Assembly: GCA_900547855.1 (NCBI GenBank)
Contig: URIK01000036.1
Location: 1 to 14,017, forward strand
From: an uncultured Collinsella sp.
GTDB taxonomy: Bacteria; Actinomycetota; Coriobacteriia; Coriobacteriales; Coriobacteriaceae
DNA: 14,017 nt
Reading direction: 5' to 3'
Shown: positions 1-5,872 of the stretch, in pieces
How positions within the stretch are numbered: the first letter of the stretch is position 1
Layout of the letters: each line of letters starts with the position of its first letter
Notes under the pieces: model-generated
Database searches by the model: none
Told to the model about the DNA's origin: nothing
The model's input: the letters and a program-made list of their open reading frames with translations, nothing else
Position numbers and translations under genes: made by a program

Positions 1-24
1 GCGTCAGATGTGTATAAGAGACAG
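1..24 (+). other. Nextera read-1 adapter remnant (artefact)
   Basis: These bases match the 3' part of the Illumina Nextera read-1 adapter, ending in the 19-bp transposon mosaic end AGATGTGTATAAGAGACAG at 6-24. Genomic sequence starts at 25. A reading frame entering from here begins MYKRQ, a hallmark of adapter translated as protein, and should not be annotated. Confidence 0.97.
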
Positions 25-101
25 GTAACAGCTAGGCCCATTTTTGCCGAGTTACTGTTACAGATCGAGACAAACCGCCGCAGACACCCGCCCTTCAGCA
101 A

Positions 102-137
102 AAACCACCCAAAGGTGTCTGTCCCTTTGGGTGGTTT
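102..137 (-). terminator. Intrinsic terminator of the zinc-ribbon/YD-repeat locus
   Basis: A perfect 14-bp stem (102-115 with 124-137) has an 8-nt loop. Read on the minus strand it is followed by five T residues. It lies 12 bp past the minus-strand stop codon at 150, which suits rho-independent termination of that gene. Its survival suggests the locus was recently one full-length transcription unit. Confidence 0.8.
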
Positions 138-149
138 GCGAGTGGACTG

Positions 150-677
150 TTACTTGATGAACGGGTTCAGTCTGGCCGCCAGCGGATCGAGCTTGTACAT
201 CCTTGCAAAGCATTCGCGACCATAGTCGGAATCGTTGCTCCAGCTACCCTGGTCGACGTCGTACTCTGCATCCAGACGAATCCACTCCTCCGGTTTGTTC
301 TTCTCGTGCTTGTTGCAGAAGTAGCGCTGGTACTCGACCTCGTGCTCAAACTCAAACTCGGCATCCGAACCGCGGCCGGCATACTCGTCGACCGACGTCA
401 GGTTGCCGTGGTCGTCGTAGTAAAACTCCGCATAGCCGCCGCGCTCGGAATCGATCCTGTCGAGCTTTCCGTCGCTGTACGAATAATCCACCGCGGCATA
501 CGAGTTCAGCGAGCCGTAATCGTTGCCGTGCGAGTCATATGCCACAGGCGAGATACGCGAAATGTTGCCGTCCTTGTCATACTCGTAGCCCGTGGTAATC
601 GTCCACGTAGTTCCCACCGTGTCGCCCTGGCAGTCCAGCGCAAAGAACGTCACGCGATCCTTGTCGTATCCGTACGA
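150..677 (-). pseudogene. C-terminal YD-repeat part of the zinc-ribbon protein, cut off by an in-frame stop
   Basis: This segment continues the gene at 678-1805 in the same frame after a single TAA codon at 678-680. It encodes 175 residues beginning SYGYDKDRVTFF and ending LNPFIK. Repeats of the YD type continue across the break: YEYDKDGNISRI, YSYSDGKLDRI and FYYDDHGNLTSV resemble FTYDADGNVTRI upstream. No frame change is needed; replacing TAA by a tyrosine codon would give VYSYGYDKDRV and one 551-residue protein. A GTG at 651-653 could in principle start a separate 167-residue product, but I see no convincing ribosome binding site and the fragment would lack an export signal. The terminator at 102-137 follows. 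It is best read as the severed end of one gene; a base-calling or assembly error is the main alternative. Confidence 0.8.
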
Positions 678-1805
678 TTACACGACCGTCCGAGGATTGG
701 CCGGGCTGGTATCGGTGTTGGTCACCATGTTGCCGTTCTGATAAATATACGTGCTCGCGCTCTCGCCGTAACCCGCATGGGTCGTCTTGTTGATCAGGTT
801 TCCGTCCGCGTCGTAGGTAAACGTCGTGGTGCTCGACGAATCGCTCATGTCGGCATCGCAGTCGATGCGCGTGACGTTGCCGTCGGCGTCGTACGTAAAC
901 GTGTTGATGTTCACATAGCCGCCCGCCAGATCTTCTTCAATCTCAGAGATACGATGCGTCTCGTCATGTTCAACGCTGTAGCTTACGCCGCCACCTTGCT
1001 TGACGGCAGACGTGAAGCCCGTGACATAACCGTTCTCGTCACGCTCGATCTCGTAGATATCGCCGTACTGGTCCGATTTATCGGTGCCTTCATAGGACAC
1101 CGGCAGCCACAGCTCGTCGAGCTGCGTGTCCTTAATGCCGCTAACCTTCGTATCCTGCGGCAGTGCCAACGTGGCGAGCTTCTTTTTACCCGAAAGATCG
1201 ACGCTTTTGAGCTCCCCGGCATTTGAAAGGTCGAGCTTCTCGATGTTGTCGCAACCGTCCAGGTTAACGACGGTGACGTTGCTCGCCGAGTTAAGCTCGA
1301 CGGTTTTAAGGTCGCCGCAACCCGAGAGGTCCAGGTTGACGAGTTTGTCCCCACCGTATTCCACACTGGTAACGTTGGGGAACACCTTGCCCAGGCCCTG
1401 CGTCGACGCGACGCCGTCCAGCTCGACCGATGTCACCGCCTTGGCCTCGTCGTGTGAGATGCGGCCGTCACCGTTAGTGTCGTACTTGTTCGAGACAAGC
1501 GCACGCATGCCGCTGTCCGGGAAGGTTTTCTCGTCGATTGGGGTGGTCGCGACCTGGGTGAAATAGAACAGCGCGCCACCGCCGATGCCCGCCGCCACGA
1601 CAAGCGCCGCGGCAAGGGCGATGAGGGGCTTCTTGGAACGCCTGCGCCGCGCGGGCTGCTGCACGGGCACGTATTGCCCAGGAGCGGGCGCGGCAGGCTG
1701 GGGTTGCTGCGTGGCCGCGGCCTGGTCGGGTGCTACGGGTGCGCCGCAGACGGGGCAAAAGAGGGCGTCGTCGACAAGCGGCGTGCCACACGAGCGACAA
1801 AACAT
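678..1805 (-). CDS. Zinc-ribbon, single-TM, LRR/YD-repeat surface protein (N-terminal 375 aa; gene interrupted)
   Basis: Order of parts: zinc ribbon (C3, C6, C17, C20), Pro/Gln/Ala-rich linker (about 25-52), a basic stretch RRRRSKK (53-59), one transmembrane helix (about 60-82), an EF-hand or dockerin-like loop DTNGDGRISHDE (109-120), leucine-rich-repeat-like segments (about 125-225, as in NLDLSGCGDLKTVEL), then YD repeats (YDADGN). The likely topology is zinc ribbon inside and repeats outside. A function cannot be assigned; such proteins are probably surface-binding or structural. I chose the ATG at 1805 because AAGGAG precedes it closely and the zinc ribbon starts at residue 2; an in-frame ATG at 1877 would add 24 residues without domain support. 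A perfect 12-bp palindrome, TGTTGCGCAACA (1865-1876), lies upstream and may be an operator. The frame hits TAA at 678-680, removing the last 175 residues. Confidence 0.85.
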   Translation of the reverse strand: MFCRSCGTPLVDDALFCPVCGAPVAPDQAAATQQPQPAAPAPGQYVPVQQPARRRRSKKPLIALAAALVVAAGIGGGALFYFTQVATTPIDEKTFPDSGMRALVSNKYDTNGDGRISHDEAKAVTSVELDGVASTQGLGKVFPNVTSVEYGGDKLVNLDLSGCGDLKTVELNSASNVTVVNLDGCDNIEKLDLSNAGELKSVDLSGKKKLATLALPQDTKVSGIKDTQLDELWLPVSYEGTDKSDQYGDIYEIERDENGYVTGFTSAVKQGGGVSYSVEHDETHRISEIEEDLAGGYVNINTFTYDADGNVTRIDCDADMSDSSSTTTFTYDADGNLINKTTHAGYGESASTYIYQNGNMVTNTDTSPANPRTVV

Positions 1806-1880
1806 GGCGGGCTCCTTTCGATTCATTCCTTCCACCATGAAGGTAAACCCAAAAATGCAGCCCTTGTTGCGCAACATTCA

Positions 1881-1930
1881 GCCCAAACCACCGCAAAGGG
1901 GCGCAGTTCACAGGTGCCTTTGTGCTGGTT
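1881..1930. repeat. Intergenic hairpin repeat, copy 1 (left flank of hicAB)
   Basis: A 34-nt sequence (1881-1914) recurs at 2626-2658 in the same direction with two substitutions and one indel. It also folds: 1886-1899 pairs with 1917-1930 over 14 bp, with one mismatch and one G-T pair, around a 17-nt loop containing CGCAGTTCACAGG. The conserved loop and paired arms suggest a dispersed structured element rather than coding DNA. Confidence 0.7.
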
Positions 1931-1966
1931 CGAACACTTGTTCTATGCGTACACATGTTCTATAGT
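1930..1966 (+). promoter_or_regulatory. hicAB promoter with two LexA-box-like sites
   Basis: A -35 TTGTTC (1938-1943) and a -10 TATAGT (1961-1966) are separated by exactly 17 bp, giving a start near 1973. TCGAACACTTGTTCTA (1930-1945) matches the actinobacterial SOS box TCGAACACATGTTCGA, as I recall it, at 14 of 16 positions. GCGTACACATGTTCTA (1947-1962) matches at 13 of 16. One covers the -35; the other fills the spacer and touches the -10. LexA control is an inference. Confidence 0.5.
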
Positions 1967-1991
1967 AGGGGTGCTTGCATCGGACTTAAAT

Positions 1992-2012
1992 TGCAACTAG
2001 GATATAGTTGCA
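1992..2012. promoter_or_regulatory. Candidate HicB operator palindrome upstream of hicA
   Basis: TGCAACTA (1992-1999) and TAGTTGCA (2005-2012) form a perfect 8-bp inverted repeat with a 5-bp spacer, ending 14 bp before the hicA ATG. HicB antitoxins with C-terminal ribbon-helix-helix domains autoregulate by binding such palindromes. That this is the site is inferred from position and symmetry. Confidence 0.5.
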
Positions 2013-2026
2013 GAATGTGAGGCGGG

Positions 2027-2290
2027 ATGACTCGGACCGATAAACTCATCGCCCAACTGCTTAGCTGCCCTTCGACGTATCGGTATACCGATTTTTTAAA
2101 AGTCATGGCTTCATATGGCTTTGAAATGGACAACAAAGGCAAGACATCCGGATCGCGCGTTCGCTTCTACAGGCCATCAGATGGCAGGATGTTCGTAATG
2201 CACGCGCCACATCCATCTGACGAATTGACAGCGGGGACCATTCGAAACATCGTTCGATTTCTGCAAGATGTCGGAGGTAGTCATGAGTAA
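2027..2290 (+). CDS. hicA: HicA-family mRNA interferase toxin
   Basis: The 87-residue product has the size and fold signature of HicA, a dsRBD-like toxin that cleaves mRNA when free of HicB. Visible landmarks are GKTSGSRVRFYRP (38-50), with GSR where many HicA proteins have GSH, then MHAPHPSDELTAGTIRNIV (58-76), which keeps histidines at 59 and 62. The GSRVRF variant is, as I recall, common in one HicA branch, so it need not mean inactivation. The ATG follows a modest AGG at 2020-2022. The stop overlaps the hicB start by 8 bp (2283-2290), the usual translationally coupled toxin-first order. Base composition is visibly less G+C-rich than in the neighbours, consistent with recent acquisition. 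Confidence 0.88.
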   Translation: MTRTDKLIAQLLSCPSTYRYTDFLKVMASYGFEMDNKGKTSGSRVRFYRPSDGRMFVMHAPHPSDELTAGTIRNIVRFLQDVGGSHE

Positions 2291-2612
2291 CGTTTTGGCA
2301 TACAAGGGTTATTTCGCCCCAGTCGAGTTCGATGCCGAACAGCATGTGCTAACAGGTATGGTCACCGGCATTAGGGACGCAATCATATTTGAAGGCTCCA
2401 CGGCTGAAGAAGTGGAGCAATGCTTCCACGACGCCGTCGACGATTACCTTGAGTTTTGCGCCGAGAAGGGCAAGGAACCCGAGCGGGCTTTTAAGGGCTC
2501 GTTCAACGTAAGAACGGGCTCTGAGCTCCACAAGCAAGCAGCGCTGGCAGCGGCAAAGAAGGGTGAGTCACTCAATAAGTTTGTGACTGACGCAATCGCT
2601 GCGGCGTTATAG
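2283..2612 (+). CDS. hicB: HicB-family antitoxin
   Basis: The 109-residue product opens with the HicB core: LAYKGYFAPVEFDAE (5-19), GMVTGIRDAIIFEGSTAEEV (25-44) and FHDAVDDYLEFCAEKGKEPE (48-67). It closes with a ribbon-helix-helix DNA-binding segment, ELHKQAALAAAKKGESLNKF (81-100). It should bind and neutralise HicA and repress the operon through its C-terminal domain. I chose the ATG at 2283 because GGAGG (2273-2277) precedes it by 5 nt and the family begins here; an upstream in-frame start at 2268 has no such support. No missing motif is seen, so the pair looks intact. Confidence 0.93.
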   Translation: MSNVLAYKGYFAPVEFDAEQHVLTGMVTGIRDAIIFEGSTAEEVEQCFHDAVDDYLEFCAEKGKEPERAFKGSFNVRTGSELHKQAALAAAKKGESLNKFVTDAIAAAL

Positions 2613-2625
2613 CATTAACGCATAG

Positions 2626-2670
2626 GCCCAAACAACCACAAAGGGCGCAGTTCACAGGCATATTTGCGGT
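2626..2670. repeat. Intergenic hairpin repeat, copy 2 (right flank of hicAB)
   Basis: 2626-2658 repeats 1881-1914 in direct orientation (31 of 34 aligned positions identical). Arms 2635-2642 (ACCACAAA) and 2663-2670 (TTTGCGGT) pair with one mismatch. It starts 13 bp after the hicB stop, so the hicAB module sits exactly between the two copies, 745 bp apart. Confidence 0.7.
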
Positions 2671-2689
2671 GACTTTACTGCCCATATCG

Positions 2690-2742
2690 CGTTTGCCCAG
2701 ATGAAACCTGCCAAAATAAACCTGTTCCTTTTTGGTAGGTTT
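2690..2742 (+). repeat. 50-nt conserved hairpin element, copy A (leader of the folate cyclo-ligase gene)
   Basis: Arms 2704-2716 and 2730-2742 pair over 13 bp with a single G-T pair around a 13-nt loop, preceded by the unpaired CGTTTGCCCAGAT. Positions 2690-2739 match the reverse complement of 10951-11000 at 44 of 50 positions. In both places the element reads in the direction of the gene that follows (ATG at 2759 here). No U-tract follows the stem, so it is a poor intrinsic terminator. Confidence 0.65.
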
Positions 2743-2758
2743 GCTAGAGGAGGCTGGG

Positions 2759-3355
2759 ATGGATAAGGCTGAGTTGCGGCGGGCGGTGATTGCCCGGCGC
2801 AATGCTATTGATTTGGATGTTCGGGCGGCAAAGTCCGCCGCTATCTGCGCGCGGCTTGTTGAGCTGATGGAGCCCAGCGGCGCTGCGGGCCAACGCACCG
2901 TTGCCGTCTATGCCGCGATGGGTTCCGAGGTCGACCCAGCCGCGTTTGCCGCCGCGGCCGTCGCGCGTGGCTGGCGCGTAGCTTATCCGTGCATGCTCTC
3001 GGCAAGCGACGCCGCCGCATGCGGCCAGCGCATGTGCATGCGGGCAGTCTCTGCCGGCGATGCGTCCGAGGCCCCGTTTATCGCCCACCCTACGCGGGCC
3101 TTCGCAGCCACGGACGTCGACAGCGACCACTTCCCCATCGTGCCCGCCGCCGAGCTCGACATGGTTGTCGTGCCGCTCGTGGCTTTCGACCGCACCGGCG
3201 CGCGCCTGGGCTACGGCGGCGGCTGTTACGACCGCTACCTGCCCACAGTTGCACCTGAACGCCTAATCGTCGGCATCGCCTTTGACGAACAGCGCGTCGA
3301 CCACGTTCCCACCGACACCCACGATCTGCCGCTGCCCAACATCGTCAGCGCCTAA
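2759..3355 (+). CDS. ygfA: 5-formyltetrahydrofolate cyclo-ligase
   Basis: The enzyme (methenyltetrahydrofolate synthetase) uses ATP to convert 5-formyl-THF to 5,10-methenyl-THF in the cytoplasm, returning this storage folate to one-carbon metabolism. The 198-residue length fits the family. The N-terminal KAELRRAVIARRNAI (3-17) is the usual opening helix. The signature is MVVVPLVAFD (135-144) followed by RTGARLGYGGGCYDRYL (145-161), the nucleotide and substrate loop, with cysteine where tyrosine is common in GGGYYDR. The closing GIAFDEQ..DHVPTDTHD (172-189) is also typical. The ATG at 2759 follows a strong AGAGGAGG (2746-2753) by 5 nt; an in-frame TTG at 2732 lies inside the hairpin element and is rejected. 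It is convergent with metA, 23 bp away. Confidence 0.93.
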   Translation: MDKAELRRAVIARRNAIDLDVRAAKSAAICARLVELMEPSGAAGQRTVAVYAAMGSEVDPAAFAAAAVARGWRVAYPCMLSASDAAACGQRMCMRAVSAGDASEAPFIAHPTRAFAATDVDSDHFPIVPAAELDMVVVPLVAFDRTGARLGYGGGCYDRYLPTVAPERLIVGIAFDEQRVDHVPTDTHDLPLPNIVSA

Positions 3356-3378
3356 ATGCCAGCGTACCTCCCAACAGC

Positions 3379-4305
3379 CTAGTGCTCCTCGCCGGCGCGG
3401 GCCAGGTCGTAGGGCGTGGTCTGGTAGACGTAGTAGTTGAGCCAGTTGGTGTAGAGCAACTGAGCCTGGCTGCGCCAGACGTTGCGCGGCTCGGCCGAGG
3501 GGTCGTCACCTGGGAAGTAATGCGCCGGCACTTGAGGGTTGAGGCCGCGCTTCACGTCGCGCTCGTACTCCAGGCGCAACGTGTCGGTATCGTACTCGGG
3601 ATGGCCAAAGACAAAGAAGCGGCGGCTGTCGGTCGACTTGACGATGTACAAGCCCACCTCGTCGGACACGGCCACGACCTCAAGCTGCGGCTCGGCCTCC
3701 ACGTCCTCGCGGCGCACATCGGTGTTGCGCGAATGCACGGCATAGAAGCGGTCGTCGAAGCCGCGGACCAGCGGGCTTTGCGGCTTCACCAGATAATGCT
3801 CGAACACGCCACTCGCCTTTGCCGGTAGATCGTACTTCTGGATACCGTAATGATGGTACAGGCCGGCCTGTGCGCCCCAACAAATGTGCAGCGTAGAGTG
3901 CACGTGCGTGGTGGACCAATCCATGATCTGGCAGAGTTCGGGCCAGTAGTCGACCTCTTCGAACGGCATCTGCTCCACCGGCGCGCCCGTGATGATCAGG
4001 CCGTCGTAGTGGATGTCGCGGATGTCGTCGAACGTGCGGTAGAACGTCTCCAGGTGGCCGGCGCTTACGTGCGTGGCCTCGTGCGTCTTGGTGCGCAGCA
4101 GGTCCACCTCCACCTGCAGCGGCGTATTGGAGAGCTTGCGCATGATTTGCGTCTCGGTGGCGATCTTGGTGGGCATGAGGTTGAGGATGAGCACGCGCAG
4201 CGGACGGATGTCCTGGTGCAACGCGCGGTACTCGGTCATGACAAAGATGTTCTCGCTCTCGAGCTGCGCGGCGGCAGGGAGGGCGTCGGGGATGCGAATG
4301 GGCAT
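3379..4305 (-). CDS. metA: Homoserine O-acyltransferase MetA (predicted acetyl-CoA type)
   Basis: This is the first committed step of methionine synthesis, acylating the homoserine hydroxyl. The 308-residue protein is full length. Catalytic residues fall at the canonical numbers: Cys142 in HICWGAQAGLYHHYGI, His235 and Glu237 in FGHPEYD. Residue 111 is Glu (TGAPVEQMPF); enterobacterial MetA has Gly here. Work on MetA specificity ties Glu111 to acetyl-CoA and Gly111 to succinyl-CoA, so the product is predicted to be O-acetylhomoserine despite the succinyltransferase-like fold. The ATG at 4305 has AAGGAG 5 nt upstream (4311-4316). It is divergent from the dehydrogenase at 4517 and convergent with the folate enzyme. 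I see no SAM riboswitch in the short leader. Confidence 0.96.
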   Translation of the reverse strand: MPIRIPDALPAAAQLESENIFVMTEYRALHQDIRPLRVLILNLMPTKIATETQIMRKLSNTPLQVEVDLLRTKTHEATHVSAGHLETFYRTFDDIRDIHYDGLIITGAPVEQMPFEEVDYWPELCQIMDWSTTHVHSTLHICWGAQAGLYHHYGIQKYDLPAKASGVFEHYLVKPQSPLVRGFDDRFYAVHSRNTDVRREDVEAEPQLEVVAVSDEVGLYIVKSTDSRRFFVFGHPEYDTDTLRLEYERDVKRGLNPQVPAHYFPGDDPSAEPRNVWRSQAQLLYTNWLNYYVYQTTPYDLARAGEEH

Positions 4306-4473
4306 GGATGCTCCTTACGAGTCAGTTGCAGCTATGGTACAACGAGCGGCCCCATCCGCGCGAGCACATCGCCCAGCGATGCCGTCAGCGGCCCAAATCG
4401 CTCCAAAAGTAGAGATTAAAGCATGTCCCAAAAAACTACTTCGCTTTAGCCTAGCAAAGTGACGGCAGGACGC

Positions 4474-4479
4474 TACAAT
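4474..4479 (+). promoter_or_regulatory. -10 box of the dehydrogenase promoter
   Basis: TACAAT lies 37 bp before the ATG at 4517, in the context GCTACAAT that recurs before the YitT gene. The start would be near 4486. No good -35 is seen at 16-18 bp, so this is partial support. Confidence 0.4.
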
Positions 4480-4516
4480 GGTTCGACGCGAAAAACTCGG
4501 CCGAAAGGATACATAT

Positions 4517-5494
4517 ATGTACCAGACGCGTAAGATCGGTGTGGTCGGCCAGGGCCACGTAGGAGCACATGTCGCCAACAGCCTGCTTATGCAGGGCATT
4601 GCCGACGAGCTGTACCTGTGTGATATCAACGAGGCCAAGGTGACGTCCGAGGTCCAGGACCTGCGCGACTCCCTTTCGTTTGTCCCGTATAACACCAAGA
4701 TCGTCAACTGCTACGACCACTACGAGGAGCTGGCCTGCTGCGACGTCATCGTCAACGCCGCCGGCAAGGTCGCGCTGGCCGCCGGCAACCGCGACGGCGA
4801 GCTGTTCTTTACCACCGACGCCGCCCGCACCTTTGCCAAGCGCATCGTCGACGCCGGCTTTGACGGCATCTTCGTGAGCATCTCCAACCCCTGCGACGTC
4901 GTGTGCACCGAGCTGTGGCACCTGACCGGCTACGATCCCAAGAAGATCATCGGCTCGGGCTGCGGCCTGGACTCCGCCCGCCTGCGCACCGAGATCTCCA
5001 AGAAGGTCGGCGTGAGCCCCAAGTCCATCGACGCCTACATGATCGGCGAGCACGGCTTTAGCCAGCTGGCTGCCTTTAAGGCCGCGACCATCGCCGGCAA
5101 GAGCCTCAACGAGCTTCAGGCCGAGAACCCCGACAAGTACGCCTTTGACCACATGGAGGTCGAGGAGCTCGCGCGCAAGGGCGGCTATGTGACCTACCAG
5201 GGCAAGCAGTGCACCGAGTACGCTGTCGCCAACTCCGCCGCGCGCGTCTGCGCCGCCGTGCTGCACAACGAGCACGCCGTGCTTTCCGCCTCCACGCTCA
5301 TGACCGGCCAATATGGTGAGGAGGGCATCTTTACCTCCCTGCCGTGCGTGATCGGTGCCGAGGGCGTCGAGGAGGTTTACACACTGGACCTGTCCGAGCA
5401 CGAGCTCGAGGGCTTCCACAAGAGCTGCCAGCACATTCGCGACAACATCGCCCAGCTCGACTGGTGGGACGCCGAGGCCTACGACGCAAAGTAG
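4517..5494 (+). CDS. L-lactate / L-2-hydroxyacid dehydrogenase (LDH/MDH family)
   Basis: NAD-dependent interconversion of a 2-oxoacid and an L-2-hydroxyacid; lactate formation in fermentation is the default reading. Over 325 residues: Rossmann loop GVVGQGHVGAHVA (8-20), Asp36 after strand 2 (NAD preference), VSISNPCDVV (120-129), LDSARLR (151-157) with Asp152 and Arg155, and the catalytic His179 in IGEHGFSQ. Arg92 (AGNRDGEL) probably does the job of the mobile-loop arginine. The specificity loop AAGKVALAAGNRDGEL and GEHGFSQLAAF (GEHGDS in classic LDH) resemble L-2-hydroxyisocaproate dehydrogenases rather than standard LDH, so the substrate may be a branched or larger oxoacid. The ATG at 4517 follows AAAGGA by 7 nt. 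It is monocistronic with a strong terminator at 5538-5577. Confidence 0.88.
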   Translation: MYQTRKIGVVGQGHVGAHVANSLLMQGIADELYLCDINEAKVTSEVQDLRDSLSFVPYNTKIVNCYDHYEELACCDVIVNAAGKVALAAGNRDGELFFTTDAARTFAKRIVDAGFDGIFVSISNPCDVVCTELWHLTGYDPKKIIGSGCGLDSARLRTEISKKVGVSPKSIDAYMIGEHGFSQLAAFKAATIAGKSLNELQAENPDKYAFDHMEVEELARKGGYVTYQGKQCTEYAVANSAARVCAAVLHNEHAVLSASTLMTGQYGEEGIFTSLPCVIGAEGVEEVYTLDLSEHELEGFHKSCQHIRDNIAQLDWWDAEAYDAK

Positions 5495-5537
5495 GCCGCT
5501 GGCTGCCGCAATCTCGCGAATCTAAGCGCGATACTAA

Positions 5538-5577
5538 GCGGGCCGTGCCGGAAATCCCCGGCGCGGCCCGCTTTTTT
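5538..5577 (+). terminator. Intrinsic terminator of the dehydrogenase gene
   Basis: A 14-bp G+C-rich stem (5538-5551 with 5558-5571, one G-T pair) with a 6-nt loop is followed directly by six T residues (5572-5577), 43 bp after the stop codon. A textbook rho-independent terminator. Confidence 0.95.
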
Positions 5578-5601
5578 GACTCACGCAGTGCCCTTGCGAA
5601 T

Positions 5602-5783
5602 CGAAGGTGAATACTTTTCCGCGAAGTGAACGAGTAAAAATGAGCCCCCGAAGCATCGACACTTTTCAGACGCCGTTTCCTGCGGTTTCGCCGAGTTTTT
5701 CCTGCGGTTTTGCCATCAAAAAGTGTGGATGCTTCGGGGGTCCAAAATAGGTCGTTCACTTCGCGGAAAAGTATTCACCTTCG
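5602..5783. repeat. 182-bp nested palindrome between two terminators
   Basis: The outer arms 5602-5633 and 5752-5783 are a perfect 32-bp inverted repeat. After symmetric 11-nt gaps, inner arms 5645-5666 and 5719-5740 pair over 22 bp with one mismatch. The 52-nt centre (5667-5718) holds two direct copies of TTTCCTGCGGTTTNGCC (5676-5692 and 5698-5714, one difference). It occupies most of the 5495-5872 gap, which has no supported gene. Because it lies between a plus-strand and a minus-strand terminator, it is not needed to end either gene. The function is unknown. Confidence 0.85.
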
Positions 5784-5818
5784 TTTTCGCGCAGACACGA
5801 ATCCGGCCGCCACAACGT

Positions 5819-5850
5819 AAAACGGGGCCCGTGCACAGCGCAGGCCCCGT
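5819..5850 (-). terminator. Intrinsic terminator of the FrlB-like gene
   Basis: Read on the minus strand, ACGGGGCC (5843-5850) pairs with GGCCCCGT (5822-5829) around a 13-nt loop, followed by TTTT (5819-5822). It lies 22 bp after the stop codon at 5873. Confidence 0.75.
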
Positions 5851-5872
5851 CAAAAAAGACAATTCCCGGTAC

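Noticed and set aside
10..225. Plus-strand frame beginning MYKRQVTARP
   Set aside because: Its start lies in the adapter and the rest covers a terminator and the antisense of the YD-repeat gene.
1865..1876. Perfect palindrome TGTTGCGCAACA as a defined operator
   Set aside because: Placement upstream of the zinc-ribbon gene is suggestive, but no regulator or second copy supports it.
1881..2670. CRISPR array
   Set aside because: There are only two copies, 745 bp apart, with genes between them, and no spacer periodicity or cas gene.
2690..2742. Shared peptide KKxQxxFGRFxLGKR from the two 50-nt elements as a conserved protein motif
   Set aside because: The differences between copies change amino acids at first codon positions, while the one inside the stem keeps base pairing; this fits structure, not coding.
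4334..4339. TACCAT as a metA -10 box
   Set aside because: It matches only four of six bases and has no -35 at a suitable distance.
4451..5434. 327-residue minus-strand frame opposite the dehydrogenase
   Set aside because: It is low-complexity Leu/Gly/Ala/Val-rich antisense; the plus strand encodes a clear dehydrogenase.
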